64,000 nt of DNA from Lepeophtheirus salmonis (Eukaryota > Arthropoda > Copepoda > Siphonostomatoida > Caligidae): assembly GCF_016086655.4 (NCBI RefSeq), contig NC_052137.2:20375041-20439040 (forward strand). Direction: 5' to 3'. The notes under the pieces are model-generated. The model had not been told where the DNA came from. It searched no databases and saw only the letters and a list, made by a program, of their open reading frames with translations. This document shows, piece after piece, positions 36,441-49,220 of the stretch. Numbering within the stretch: position 1 is the first letter of the stretch; the number at the start of each line of letters is the position of its first letter. A program made the position numbers and the translations under genes.

Positions 36441-37649
36441 ATGTTTATAATTAGACATGGGATAAAAAAAGAACTGGTTAACTTTTGTTCCGGTTGCGTA
36501 AAGTAAAAGATAAGGAGGATAAAACTGTAATTAAATGCAACAACAAATATTTGGCTCCCACTATGTATTCAATTTTATTATATAGTTGTGGTGTTCGATA
36601 TACCGATACAATAGTGAGACCGGTGTACTGGCGTATTTAAAATAGTACTTTATATATGAAACTGATATTAGAACGACTATTTGCAGCTTCACTGCATCAT
36701 CACAAAAAAATTGGTCTGCAAATAACATAACCTTTTAAAATTATGTCTAAAAAAATGTCCTTACTGAATGAAAAGTTTTTAAATTTTCTTGACTAAAAAA
36801 GTCATAAAATTTATGAGGTAGCCCATTTCGAACAAAAATTGATAAACAAGTCAATTACTCTTAACAAGATTTTTATACCTATTTTTAGTCGAAAAACTAT
36901 TGAAAAGGTACTAAAATACTAGTACCCATATTGATCGGATAATATTGCTATCGTAACAAAACTTGTTACACAAATACAATAAATATCATTAAATAAGTTA
37001 ATTTAGATGGTTATTGATATTCAATAAAGTTATACTTATTGTAATTATAAGCCTTGAAACAAAATTATTATTTGATTGTAGTTCATTTATTAAGTTATAC
37101 ATGACCTATTACCATAGTTTTATATGTTATTTGAAGTACTAAGGATCAGTTTCCATATAATTATAAAACGGAAGTGTTACTAAAAGATTAGACAAAAAAC
37201 ACAAATATTTCTTACTTAAATTTTTTGTTCATACTTTTTTAATGAGAAAGTTTAGTTAAAAATTATATATCTATTTTATAACACAAAAGATACTTGACTA
37301 TCGCTATTGCAATATTCTTTAGCTTACTGCAATATAAATATGTAATTTATGTTTGTTTTTTTTTAAATATGCATAAAGTTTGCAAAAATTCATGTTATTC
37401 CAAAAAGTAGAAATGTTTGTAAAAAAATACAATTATTTTAGCAATGTCATATTTTACATATTATGAAAAGTAAAAGTATTTTATTTCACTTTTTTTGTAA
37501 ATAATGAACCTATTATGAATTATGTTGCAATAGTCAGTCAAAATGCTAATTTTTAGCTTCTTAACAAAAAAAATTACTTTATGTTTTGATAGTAATTAAC
37601 TTATTATTTAAGAACATTACAAATCATATAATAAAATAATAAGGCGTTT

Positions 37650-37875
37650 TTTGAGTAATATTACTTTGGACATTTAAACTTCATAATGTGTGTAAGAATA
37701 CTTATATTTTAATAATTTGTATTAATATTAAATATAGCCAAAAATGATATCATTCAAATATGAAGCATCCATGGCATAATCAATTAATGTATGATCCTCA
37801 TCTCTAATAATGTAAATACGTCATTTAAAAGTATTATTTGGTTGACACATGTACGCAACATATATATATTCAATC
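37650..37875 (+). repeat. Dispersed repeat B, copy 2
   Basis: Partner of 1922-2155 in the same orientation: GAGTAATATTACTTTGGACA, then AACTTCATAATGTGTG and CCATGGCATAATCAATTAAT, ATGTATGATCCTCATC. Confidence 0.45.
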
Positions 37876-38455
37876 GCTTGTAAAACTTTTATATATACCT
37901 TTTCTTAATAACATATTAAGTAAAAAGAAATTTAAAATATATTGCTCTTGCTTTTTAAAAATCCTTCTAAACACGTCAAGGTTTGTTTTTAAAATACGTT
38001 AGAAGTGAAAAATATATGTAACTAGGGATGACAATTGTTAATTTTTTTTAATATTACAGATCGGTTTTGAATTGTTTTTTTATAGGTCGATCTGAACCAG
38101 TATTTAAATAAAAAATAAACAATAAACAACAATTTTCTCTCTGGTCTAAAAAAAAATCAACATCAATTTTTGTTGTGAGACCGATTAAGAACGAATTTTT
38201 AGTAGAGCGAGCTTAATTTCCAAACCCAATTAGTTCGGTGTTACAAAAATGAAAAAAGTAGGACCCTTCTAAAATTTTCAGACCGAAACCTAACACTATG
38301 TATATTTTTGGACCCTAAGCAAAATTTCACTGAAAAACATGGCTGAAAATAATCATTAGTACTTATATCGTTACAATAACATTATTATAATGAATTTGAT
38401 TTGTAAATGTCTGAACTTGATTAGTTAATAAGATGAGTTCCATTAATGTATATAT

Positions 38456-39170
38456 TAGGTTGGGGTAAAAGTAAATACGTATTTATCGCACCTTTTTTTT
38501 AAAACAAAGTATTTCTTCAAAGATTGGTTCCATCGGATCGGAATTGTTGTAAAGGTGTGAGTCTATACTAAAAAGACTTTTTGGACAGCATTGCACATAT
38601 TTGTGAATTATTGTGCTTCGAGTATGGAGGTCTCTAAGGAAGAAATTTACCATATTTTACAATTTTAATACCTGAAAGTCTACCACGTCGAAAGCGAAAA
38701 GGAAATTTGCAATCTATACGGGGCCGATACTATTTTGACTGGTGTTGCACAAAAGAGGTTCGACAACTCGACCATTTGAAGCAGGTGAAAGAACAGAAGC
38801 AGCTAGCACTGGTGAATAGGAGACAACAAGACATCATCAAGACAACACCAGGCGGCACACATCTTTGATGACGCGACTGAAGTTCTTATACATTCACCCC
38901 ACATTCCGGACCTGGCACCAAGTGACTACCAGCTGTTCTTGTCTATGGCCAATGCACTTTGGCCTAAATTGAGGCCTATAAAAAAATTTTGAGCAAGGTT
39001 TTTGCCAATAGCGACAATGGCTTCTACGACAAGAGAATATAAAGTTGGATTCTGTTGGCAACAAGTTATCAAACATCACCGGATGTACTTGGCTTAAATT
39101 TGACGATTTTATCACTTCGTATAAAGCAATGAAATAAAGGGGAAAATACGAAATTATTTTTTCACTGCTC
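38456..39170 (+). pseudogene. mariner-type element with internal deletion
   Basis: Starts with TTAGGTTGGGGTAAAAGTAA, a mariner-type terminal repeat. After about 160 bp, MEVSKEEIYHILQF and GADTILTGVAQKRFDNST resemble the N-terminal helix-turn-helix region. A jump then leads to HSPHIPDLAPSDYQLFLSMA, the block holding the third catalytic aspartate (S-P-D-L-A-P-S-D-Y). The frame continues IKKF and, in another frame, a C-terminal segment FCWQQVIKHHRMYLA. The first two catalytic aspartates are lost with the deleted middle. The opposite-strand frame at 38894-39115 is a shadow. Confidence 0.85.
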
Positions 39171-39774
39171 TATTATATGAATGACGTAATAAATTTATAA
39201 GTTTTATGTCCATAAACACATCAGAATAATTTTTGATTGTGAGGAAATTGCGAGAACAAATCTTGCTTTATTATTTATCTGTAAGATCCTAAAATTATTC
39301 AAATGAAGGAACTCTAGCCAAAGAAATGATAATTAGTTTGTCGTAATGTGAAGACATACAACTTCATAGTAAAAAAGAGCTTCTCAAAAATATATGTATA
39401 AAAGTCAATTAAAATTGGTTGTATTGAATAATATATCTACATATATATAGTATATCTATAAAGCCATCAAGGCCGATTTATAGTATTTAAAATTATGCAC
39501 TCTATTGACCACAAAATAGAAATTTATACTTGTAAAGGTTATTTTTAAAATATAGATTTTTTATATAAATAAAGCATAAAAAGTTTCTGAGGTGTCTCCA
39601 GACAATAGGTCTATTAGGTCACCTTATTTGAAAAACTTGACTAAGCCATTGAATGAATCTATAAATAACATAAATGATATTTTCTTTGTGCATATAGGGT
39701 GCAGAACCAAAACTTTTAAGGTAAAACACTCAAAATTGTATCAAAGGATTAGAAAAAATATATCAACAAAACAA

Positions 39775-40265
39775 AAGTAGCAGTGATAGCCTCAATACGG
39801 TGCCCGAAGCTGGTACAAGCTTTGGCAATTTCCTTCCTCAGGCTTGTTGGCCCAGGCCTTGGAGATGGTAGACTTCAGGTCATCCGCACCTCAGTGAGAT
39901 TGTTTTGGTGATGCTCTCGATAGTTCCCCATCAAAAGTAATCAAGAATGTTCACGTCGGGGGATGATGAAGGCCACATGTCCTTGGGCAGAAATCCCCAA
40001 ACTTTTGGGCGCAGAACTCCATTTCACTAAGCTCTGGGCTTCCCTTTGTCAACATATATTACAGACGGTCCTCACATTGACCACAAACATAGCAGCAATG
40101 TCTTTTTGGGCCATATGTTTGTCAAGCTTGTCTGATACATGACTCCTTCCTCCTTCCTGGTCAGCAATTTGGTGGACGAATCAAATTATAAAATACATCA
40201 AAACAAGCTTTATTTATGACGCAATATTATAAATCGCAAGAAGAATTCATTTCCTACGCCCTGTA
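39775..40265 (-). pseudogene. Tc1-like element with both coding ends, core deleted
   Basis: On the minus strand the element begins with CTACAGGGCGTAGGAAATGA, a typical Tc1-type end. It then reads VMYQTSLTNIWPKKTLLLCL-like text in broken frames (recognition: MAQKDIAAMFVVNVRTVCNI, a helix-turn-helix). It jumps to LPKDMWPSSSPDVNILDYF and WGTIESITKTISLR, the catalytic-glutamate region. The end reads AWANKPEEGNCQSLYQLR, near the usual C-terminus. The middle of the catalytic domain, with the first two acidic residues, is missing. Confidence 0.85.
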
Positions 40266-41580
40266 GACGCATACTGTAAGTGAAATGCATAACTCCATTC
40301 CTAATATTACATTTAATAGAGGGTATTTATTGTATGTATTACAATAGATGCAATTTCATTTTGCATGCCAATTTGATGGAAAAATCTGTCATTGGTATAT
40401 TTTAAAATAATATATTATGTTTTTTTTTGTTGATTTAAATCCCTTGTTTTTTTCAATTTAAGACTTGAAAATAGAAAGCATACCTACTTTTATTAGTCCT
40501 CTATTTTTTTACTTTTTCTTTTGACAATCAAATTATATAATCCTTGTATGTAAAGCATATCTAACTGAAGACATACGAAGAATTGAGTTGTTATTACATT
40601 ATACCACTTTTAAAGCAACACAAAGGAAAAAGGGGATCTTGCTTTCCCAGCAATACACACACATATTAAAAGATCCCAATATGAAAAATAAGATCATAGT
40701 GTTATCTTCTATTTCTTTTTTTTATCCATTTGAGAAAAAAAGAGTCATTATATGTCTTGGAGCTATACAAAAAGAAAATATTCTAATAAAGTATAAAAAA
40801 GGTTGGGATTTACAAAAGGAAAATTATCTGATTTGTTAAGTCACTTAAAAGAAGAAAACCATACATAGGTATGTTATCTGGAAAACCTTTCATTCAAAAA
40901 AGTAAAAGAAAAAAAATGATAACCTAATACTCATCAAATTTTTTTTTTGTATAAGGAGATTTTCTTTAGAAAATTCATGCTATACAGAAAAATAATAACA
41001 AAGCTAAATGAAAAAAAAAGATTTTTTTTTCATTTACTAATTGCATAATTTATATAAAATTACTTTATGATATAAGTAAAGTTTTTCTTATATATATAAT
41101 TTGTATAACTGTTCTTGAATTTATTTAAGTACTTTAAAATCCTGATAAAATTAATATTTTTTTCCGATTTTTATAAATCTATAAAGTATATTGCATAAAA
41201 GCAACATTAAACAATATAAATTCTTCAGATAATAGCAACATATGATGTTATCCTACAAAATTCCAAAAGTATCAACATATAAAATTAATAAAATTGGCAA
41301 ATATATATTCAAAAATAGGTCTTATAACATATTCATCACATAAATTTCTCTCATGCACTGAACGTGATAAATACCCATAACTAATAGTGTTTTATTATTA
41401 TTATTTAACTTTTGAATAGAGAGCAAAAAACTTACGAAGTTGGGCAACAAAACGTGAACTATTAATTAATGTTGATTTTCTGATTAATTTAGTAATTTTT
41501 AGTGATAATTTTTTGACATTTTGGTTTGGCCATCGTTTGTGCATACACGAACTATTATAAAATTTCGTCATCTCTCCATC

Positions 41581-42000
41581 ATGAGTGAGCAAAAAAGTCA
41601 AAATGCAGCACAAATCAAATCTCCTAGATGCTGAAGTTGAGGTGGCGAGGATTATGAACATGGTAAAGTGCTCCAAGAGCCTGATTCTCAAGATGGCCAA
41701 AATGAAAGAACACTCTGCAGGAATGCAGGAATTTGAAGGCACAATTTAAAGAGGTATCCAGTGTTTGTGTCCAGCTTGGAGAAGAAGATCAGGCAGGACC
41801 CTACCAAATCGATGAATCGCCTCTCCAACGACTTCTCCATGGGTGATAGGACAATCAAGAGGACTGTGAAGGGCGATTAGGGATTGTCCTTATACACAAG
41901 GACCCTATACCAACTTTTGAAAAAGGCAATGAAGGTCAGGAACCTTTCGAGTACAAGTTTTGCTGCCCAACCCCGAATAAAATAATAAGGCAGGATCTGA
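41581..42000 (+). pseudogene. Tc1-like transposase remnant, N-terminal part
   Basis: An ATG at 41581 opens MSEQKSQNAAQIKSPRC and stops. The next frame gives DAEVEVARIMNMVKCSKSLI, LKMAKMKEHSAG, the first helix-turn-helix. A third frame gives FVSSLEKKIRQDPTKSMNRL and SNDFSMGDRTIKRTVKGD, the second helix-turn-helix, then GLSLYTRTLYQLLKKAMK. It is the same family as the minus-strand remnant at 3132-3714. The catalytic core is gone; its place is taken by the SINE-like repeat that starts about 30 bp later. The 113-codon opposite-strand frame (41401-41742) is a shadow. Confidence 0.85.
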
Positions 42001-42027
42001 AAGACGAAGAATTACACTGATGATTTG

Positions 42028-42300
42028 TTGCAGAGTTATAAATATAAGGACTTTTGTTGGACACAGAGTAGAAATAAGAATAAATATTGAAGTTATTCCT
42101 GCTAATATAACTGCAAAATACTCGGTGCTATTTGAGAAATTTCCTTCATTTCATCAACTTATAGCAATTTTATTGAAACAGGATAAGCTATGACAGCTAA
42201 GCTGCTCTCATTTTAAATTCTATAAAATTTCAGGGTGACTGACAACGTTAATTTTCTGTTTGTTCTACGTATACTAGCAGATCATATATGGTATAACTAT
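42028..42300 (+). repeat. SINE-like repeat, 5'-truncated forward copy
   Basis: Begins directly at TTTGTTGCAGAGTTATAAAT and continues GACTTTTGTTGGACACAGAG, TAGAAATAAGAATAAATATTGA and AGCTATGACAGCTAAGCTGC. It ends GACAACGTTAATTTTCTG. The left half of the repeat is absent, as is common for retroposed copies. Confidence 0.65.
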
Positions 42301-42494
42301 TACCATTCCCATATCCAATGGTTTACTTTATTATACTAAATATCTTTTAAATTTAAATGTAATTATGAACTAAAGAAATAAATGAACCCACGAGAGTATT
42401 TTTACATCATTATGTCAGTGTTGTTTAACTGACTCTTATTTGTATAATAACTTGTGTATGTTCGGAATTCAATTTTTATAATAGTCTTTGTCTC

Positions 42495-42610
42495 AGCATT
42501 TCAACGCTAGCATAAAATTAGTTGTTTTTTGTTCTGCATTTGAATACTAGCAAGTAGATATCAAAAATTTAAAATAGCCTTCAAAAGTTCGGTATACTTT
42601 AACTAGCTAT
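42495..42610 (+). repeat. Dispersed repeat D, copy 1
   Basis: Resembles 46207-46335: CAGCATTTCAACGCTAGCAT, then GCATTTGAATACTAGCAAGT, AGATATC and TATACTTTAACTAGCTA. Short, diverged and without an ORF. Confidence 0.4.
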
Positions 42611-45600
42611 ATGATAGCGTCCAGCACAAATTTTTTTGTGGAGTATGTTTAGATGTACTTATTTTCTATTAAAAAATTGAATTGTAAAATAAATTCAGAT
42701 AAGAACAAACATTTTAGTAAATTGAGGTATGACTTTAATACGGAGCTGATAACACATTGTATATCTTCACTCTCTGATTCAATATTACTATAAAGTTAGT
42801 AAAACATTATCTTGTAAGTGATACATCATACAAAATCCATCATTCTCAAAAGAAAAATGAAAACCAAAACGAAAAAGTGTAACACAAAACACATGTAAGT
42901 AAAAATAAAAGTTTTGTTTTGTTTTGCTTTTTGTTATCGACTAATTTTTATTTTGAATTTTTCCTATGTCTTTTAAAACAACAGCCATTAAAAAAACTAA
43001 AAACAAAGAAAGAAAGAAAATATGAAACCTTGAAACTTTTTTCCCTTTTGATATTCTTTTTTGGCACTGTCCAAATGACTAAGGAAGTTTTTATTATTAT
43101 ATTTTATATTATATTTTGTTTGTTTGATGATGACAGTAGGTAGATAGCAAATATTTAGTCAGTAGATATCAAACAAAAAAATATCTTGTATACATTAGGG
43201 AAAAGTATATTCAATCCAAAAATCAGTTGAAATATTTTTTTTCTTCCAAGATTCATCAGCATGCTACTTTTATTTGATTTATATCTTATTTTGATCTCGT
43301 TAATGAAAAAAAAAAACCTTCTCTTCATTACGTTATTGCAGAATCTCACAAACTTTTAATAAAAATGTATTGCTATATTTGAAAGAAAAAGTTTACTTGT
43401 TGTTTATCAATAAAAATCACACCGACTGTTCGGCAGGAAAAATAGATTTAGACAAAACACGCGACCACTCATCTACAATATTAATTATTAAAAACGTGGT
43501 GAAAATCAAACATATGTAGTACATGCGTTATAGTTTACCCTTGCAACAACCTTTATACACAAATCTGTAAATAAAATTTTAATCAAACATTAAATAAACT
43601 ACATTATCTCTTTCATCCTTTGTTCAAATAAATCTCAATCAAAACATCAGATATAAATGACGTTCAGTAATTAAGATGGAAGCTTAAAGTGAGTATATGA
43701 GTTCGACGTAATTAAAGGAATATAATTCTTATCCATGACAAACATTAGTAAATAAAGTAAATAATACACATGTTGTGCGTCAACATAAAAACAATGTGGA
43801 ACAAAAACCAAGAAAAGGAAAAAACCCCAAACAATTTTTTTTTTAAATCATTTTATCTTACTTTTGTGTTGATTTGATTTTTTTTTTTTTTTGAACAAAC
43901 CCAAATCTCTTTACATATTAAGTACATTTAAGTTAATGATTAATCTCATGTACACTTACCTGCAAATATGTATATATTTTTACTTCATCTGATTAGATTA
44001 ATTAGATATATAGGTATGTAGTTACAATGTTGAATATTGTAAATCATCTTCCTTTATACTTATATTACTTTTGTTGGTTTTTTCTTTTAGTTATTGTTCT
44101 TTCATTTATGTTCTTCTAATTAGTTAATTACATTAGCCCTAAACTAATGGTTATTTAATCATAAAAAAACATGATACTGCTCTATAAATAAAAGATTAAA
44201 GCCTGGGCTACATACACACAATTGTTAATTAGAAGCAAAACATACATACATATCTGTGTATCTTTAAATATAATCATCATACGTACAAAAGAATCAAGCA
44301 AAGTTTTATTTATCAAGCAATGCATTGTTCAAATTTTCTTCTTTTTGAGGGTAGTATGTATAAATTGATTTTCTTTTAAAGCTTATAATCGGAAAACCTT
44401 GAGAGTTTTTAGTTTTGACAATATAGCATACTTGTTTATGATTAGAAAGGTAGAACCCGGAGAGTTCGTGCACTGGCAAATTCTTTGCATCATGGAATAT
44501 TTGTTTACTAGCCAAATTTCAAAAGTTATCAAAAAAGGGGGGGAAAAAAACCTATTTGGCTACATCTGATCATATACTTTTTTTTTTGCACCAGCATTTT
44601 TTTTTTTTCACATTATTTAAAAAAAAAAAAAAAAAAAATTAAAGTGTTCCAAGTTACTTAAAACGTCGTGTATTATCGTCTGCTAATCATTTTTATCGTT
44701 AAATTATAAAATCTTCTGTTTAAAAAAATGAAATATTTAACCCATTAATTCTTAAGTCATTTTTTTATAGACCCATCCCAGGGCCTGAATAGATTGGGAA
44801 CGAAAATCATTCGCCAACACTAATATTTAAATATATATTGCAACTCTAAAAATATTCAAAATATTTTATTTTTGAATCTGTGAAACTAAAATTTGTAGGA
44901 ATTTCTAATAAAATTTAGGGAATCTATTAAATAACTGTTCAATTAGGTATTTTATTTAATTGCTAAAGTATCCAGTAATTTTCTGAAATTAATAAAAAAA
45001 CAGAATATACATATTACGCAAATGACTTAAACATGTTTAAGTTGGGTGACTAAGTAAAAAAATTTTTTTACGAATCCCCTAAAATTTCATATTTTTCCTA
45101 TGACAATTAACAATTGAATGATTATGTTTTTTGTTTTTTCAATACAATAAAAAAATATAGTTTAAATTTTAATTTGATTTTAATCTTTAATAACGGGTCA
45201 ACAAACGAATGATATCTGAATTCATTTAAATTTTTGCTACTAACAACCCTCGTACTTTGACTATATAATATGTTAAAGATCTCAAAATTCAGACTAGAAT
45301 TGTTCTACAGATCCTAAATTTTACTTTTGAGATTATATTCTGTCAATAATATTACCAAATATTATTCAAATCTGTTCTCTTGTAAAACTTCTTAGTGCCT
45401 AATATATGTATTTATGCTTTAGTTTGATTAAAAATTAAATCATTAAATAATTTTTTGGTGCATTATGCTAAAAATAGGACCTTTTACATTCATTAATGTA
45501 GTTGAATTTTTAAAACCTAATGAAAGAATGAAAAAAATTAAAATTAATTTCCTCGTGAAAATTTATCATGCAATATATATGGGTATATATTTTAACTAAT

Positions 45601-46206
45601 CATCAGAATGTTTGAAAGCCGTATTTTAAATAAAAAATAAGTCAAAAATACTTAATAAATATATTTTAAAAAATCACAATACTTTTGTGGCACTCAAGTG
45701 GTTATTTTATAAATGATAACAATGATATGAATAAGTAAGTTAATAAATATAGATAGTTAAACTATGAAGTTTTTATCTATGCATTCATTATATTGTATCA
45801 ATCTCGAGTAATTCTTGCCACATCAAATTTCAATTAAATTGGAAATATTGTTCCAAAACCAAACCCCTTGAAGCAAATACTCTTTTAAAATGAAAAAAAT
45901 CAATTAATTATCATACTTCTAATGAGCTATTTTAAAGAAAAAATTAAATTATTGATATATATTTTTTTTCAAACCTTTACCTTGCTTTTTATGAGGATTG
46001 GATATGACAAATTAATATATAATTAGTATATTTTGTATATATTTATGATTGTTTTCATCTTCAATAACCGTTTTAAAACGTAAAACAGTTCGTAAAGCCT
46101 TATTTCAGGTATATTTAGCCATTTCTTAAAATATAACCACTTGCAGTATTTTACAATTAAAATTCAATCATGGTGGATTTACCAAATAATTTTTACTTTT
46201 AAAGTT
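42611..46206. other. AT-rich non-coding stretch
   Basis: No supported gene. It contains one half of dispersed repeat C (43764-43860) and a long A20 tract at 44619-44638. The minus-strand frame at 44306-44515 has a fairly protein-like composition but no recognisable motif. Confidence 0.5.
43764..43860 (+). repeat. Dispersed repeat C, left-part relative
   Basis: CATGTTGTGCGTCAACATAA, AACAATGTGGAACAAAAACC matches 32128-32225 in the same orientation. Confidence 0.5.
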
Positions 46207-46335
46207 TTTGCCCAGCATTTGAAGGCTACCATGTGATTATTATTTATTTTATGCAAAATTTTAATACTAACAAGTAAATATTACCAAAATACATTCCAAA
46301 TGACTGCTATATTTTAACTAGATAACTTGAATTTG
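46207..46335 (+). repeat. Dispersed repeat D, copy 2
   Basis: Partner of 42495-42610, same orientation. It lies about 150 bp upstream of the immunoglobulin exon, presumably within its upstream intron. Confidence 0.4.
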
Positions 46336-46483
46336 TTTATTGTAGAGTACCTACTAATAACAATAAATTTGGAAATGAAAATTTCTCGAAAACCTTGCTT
46401 GATATGATTTTATATTGATACATGTATTATGTATAGTTTTAAAGAAAATTTATTAATTAAAATTTTTGAATCTATTTTTCTAG

Positions 46484-46622
46484 TAATACCTGTACGAAAT
46501 GTCTCTGGAATACTTGGACAAAGTACCCAACTCCCGTGTGACACAAATCCTTCATCTTCGGATCATCCACTACTTCTTGTTATTTGGTTCAAGGACGAAG
46601 CTACTGATGATCCTATTTATAG
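46484..46622 (+). CDS. Internal exon of an immunoglobulin-superfamily cell-surface protein (Sidestep-like)
   Basis: Bounded by a clean acceptor (TCTATTTTTCTAG, ending 46483) and donor (AG then GTAAGATT from 46623). The exon is 139 nt, phase 1 in and phase 2 out. Its frame reads IPVRNVSGILGQSTQLPCDT, then a DHPLLLVIWFKDEATDDPIY end. This has the features of a V-type Ig domain: the G-x-x-x-x-L-x-C strand B with the first disulphide cysteine, and the invariant tryptophan in VIWFKD, followed by a PIY segment. In the arthropod Sidestep/Beat-partner family, PIY is followed by a D-x-R motif, which would lie in the next exon. Those proteins act at cell surfaces in axon guidance and adhesion; that role is known for the family, not shown here. 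No other exon of the gene was found in the window, which suggests very long introns. The 65-codon ORF covering it includes intron on both sides. Confidence 0.8.
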
Positions 46623-49140
46623 GTAAGATTTTAGTCTCAACTAGTTTATAAGAAAGCGAATTTTACCTTTTATTCCTTTAATGTTAATTTTGTTTGTTTC
46701 ATAAGCATATTTATACTTATGATACCATAACATGCGAACTATTAAATATAGATTAATTTTTGTTGTATGTATGTACAACTATTTAATAAAAACTCCATAA
46801 ATATAAACGGACATTAAAAACTCCTTCTTAAGTCTACTAAAATATAAAAGTTTTTGAAATTTGGATCCATCTATGAGTAATCTTATTATAAATAACCTAC
46901 CTTGCTTGTCAAATACTAGAGTAATAAATTAAATTTCATAAAACTTTTTACTTTATAAATATAATGTATTTACAAAAAATTAATTATCAATACTAATTAT
47001 TATTTTACTTAAATAATGTTATTGAGAGGTAATAATTATTTATAATCTCCCTACGTTAGGAATATTTATTTTTGAGAAACAAATATATTTAGAGATCACA
47101 TTATGAATAAATTCATAAAAATAATCTGATCTATTTTTTAAGCTTAAATAATAAATAATCTAGGTACATTATCATTAACCAAATAATATTAACATTAGTT
47201 TTGTATTAAATGACTAAATAATACCAAAGGAATAAAGTTATGCAATAGTTTTTTCAATTCCGGGATTAAATTTTCTTGTAAGTTTAAGTTTAGTTTTTGT
47301 TCATCTAACTACTCTGGCACCTCGTTAACTACATAATCATTAACCTATACTTCAGTATCATGCTAAAAATTAGCATAATATATACAGTAGTTTAGAAATC
47401 TTGAATTAGTATGCAGACAAATATAGCTTCACATATATTTGGAGAAGTCTGTAAATTTAGTTAATCAATAATAATAATTATAAAAGTCAAACCTTTTTGT
47501 GATTTTCAAATTCAAATTTCTTCATTAAATTTCATTCAATTTATTTAATCATAAGATGACAGGCGAATCAGCTAAAAATGAAATATTAGTTTTAAAATAA
47601 TATAAGTAAAGGTAATTTGTTATGTGTTTTGGTATATATTTTCATTCATATAAATAAACTAAAAAAGTTTGTATTAAATAGGAAAAATATATTATAAAAT
47701 CAAATAAAATTGTAAATGATTCAGTGGATAAAATTTTAAAAGAAAAAGTAAGAATAATAAAAAATATTCTCTACATATAAGCACTTAACATATTAACTAC
47801 CAAATTAAATTTATTTTCAAAGATTATTCACATGTTTGGTGACATACTGATTGAGTTATTAAATAAACTTATTTTAACGTATAAATTGTAGAAATTAATG
47901 TAAGATTTTTCTTGAAAATTCCAAGAATCAATAAAAAATTACAATAACTTGAAACGCTTCCACTTCATTATTTAATAGCAAAGTTAATATCTATTCACAC
48001 CGCAACTTGGTAATTATGTAAGAATATTGTAAGGATAATGATTCTTTAACAATGTTTCTTTAATACAAATGGTTATATATAATTATTCTTACCCATAAAT
48101 AACATTCTAAAGTCTTTCTAACTGATAATAAAAAAACTTTGGATAGTAGAGTAAAGTATTTGTAATTACTTCTTTGTGCAGTTCCCCAAACCTTATTACA
48201 AATTGAAAGAATTAAAATATAGCTCATCCCCATCCCTCTCCCCCCTCTCGCATAAATTCTTCTTTATTTACAGAATTTAAGAAAGTTGACATGTTGGATG
48301 GGTAAAATGAGACTCATTTTGTTTTTTCACATTTTTAATTTTTGTAAAGATACATTACAAAAATATAAATGTAAGTGCCCTAGTCCTGTCCTTCTTATTC
48401 TTGGACCTACTCTATTTTACACTACTAAAGCTTATCTTCCATTGTATTATATATAATATGTACGTCCTGGTCAATTTCTATAATTGATGAAACGTTCGCC
48501 ATATACAAATTAAATCATGTAAACATGTTCATTAGAATTTTTTAAACTATGCTGAGGACAATTTTTTATAAACTTTCTATATTTTGATTACAGAGTAAGA
48601 CAGTTCTTACTTTTAAAAAGTTAAGTTTTGTTAGAAATTTGAGAAACATGTATGTCTCTGACATTCTTCCCAAATTTCTATATTTGCATGGTTTATACTC
48701 TAAACAACTATCTGCTCTTCTTACAAAATATACTAATTTTGTAAGGAAAAAACGTCTAATTTTGATAAACGATAGTTTTTCAAACTATGGATGGATACGT
48801 GAGTGTATATAATGTGTATGAACAAATAGGATCAAGAAAATATAATAAAAATATTTATTATATTTGATGGGTTTTAGGAAGAGCCCTTTACGGTTCTTGG
48901 AGCGGCTATAGCGGTTTTAAATATGACCCAAAAACCAATCTTATATTGCACAACTCGTCGCGTAGTAGCATAGGCGATTCTATCAGGGTTTCTTTGAAGT
49001 ACTAGCGTAGTTTTTTTAAATAGCTTCGAGGTCTCTCGATTAACCAACACGAATCCCGTGTTCCTAGAGTACAATTTTGGAAATTAGAATGGTTATTTTC
49101 TAAAATCTGAAGAAGGCAAACGGATCCTTAAAAAGATCAG
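46623..49140. other. Probable intron, AT-rich, no feature
   Basis: This is downstream of the Ig exon donor. I looked for a next exon continuing with a D-x-R-type strand and did not see one. There is a short pyrimidine-rich piece at 48225-48250 (CCATCCCTCTCCCCCCTCTC). The minus-strand frame at 48874-49074 (GFVLVNRETSKLF, RIAYATTRRVVQYKIG) is unusually GC-rich for the region but unrecognised. Confidence 0.45.
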
Positions 49141-49142
49141 AC

Positions 49143-49220
49143 TCACTTGTTAATTAGGCAGATCAGTAGATAAATCACTATAAATGTGATAAAATTGCGG
49201 GCAATTTTCTGTAGATAGTA
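49143..49220 (+). repeat. Dispersed repeat E, copy 1
   Basis: Nearly identical to 51152-51230: CACTTGTTAATTAGGCAGAT, CAGTAGATAAATCACTATAA then ATGTGAT. It is followed here by a run of about four imperfect AATTTTCT-based units (49201-49310). Confidence 0.75.

Noticed and set aside
38894..39115. Minus-strand 73-codon frame with several Cys, His and Arg
   Set aside because: Antisense to the SPDLAPSDY block of the mariner remnant.
40588..40839. Plus-strand 83-codon open frame
   Set aside because: Lysine/isoleucine-rich, no motif, typical of chance in AT-rich sequence.
41401..41742. Minus-strand 113-codon open frame
   Set aside because: Antisense to the plus-strand Tc1 transposase remnant.
44306..44515. 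Minus-strand 69-codon frame (HELSGFYLSNHKQVCYIVKT)
   Set aside because: Composition is fairly protein-like and an AG precedes it, but there is no recognised motif and no partner exon; too weak to call.
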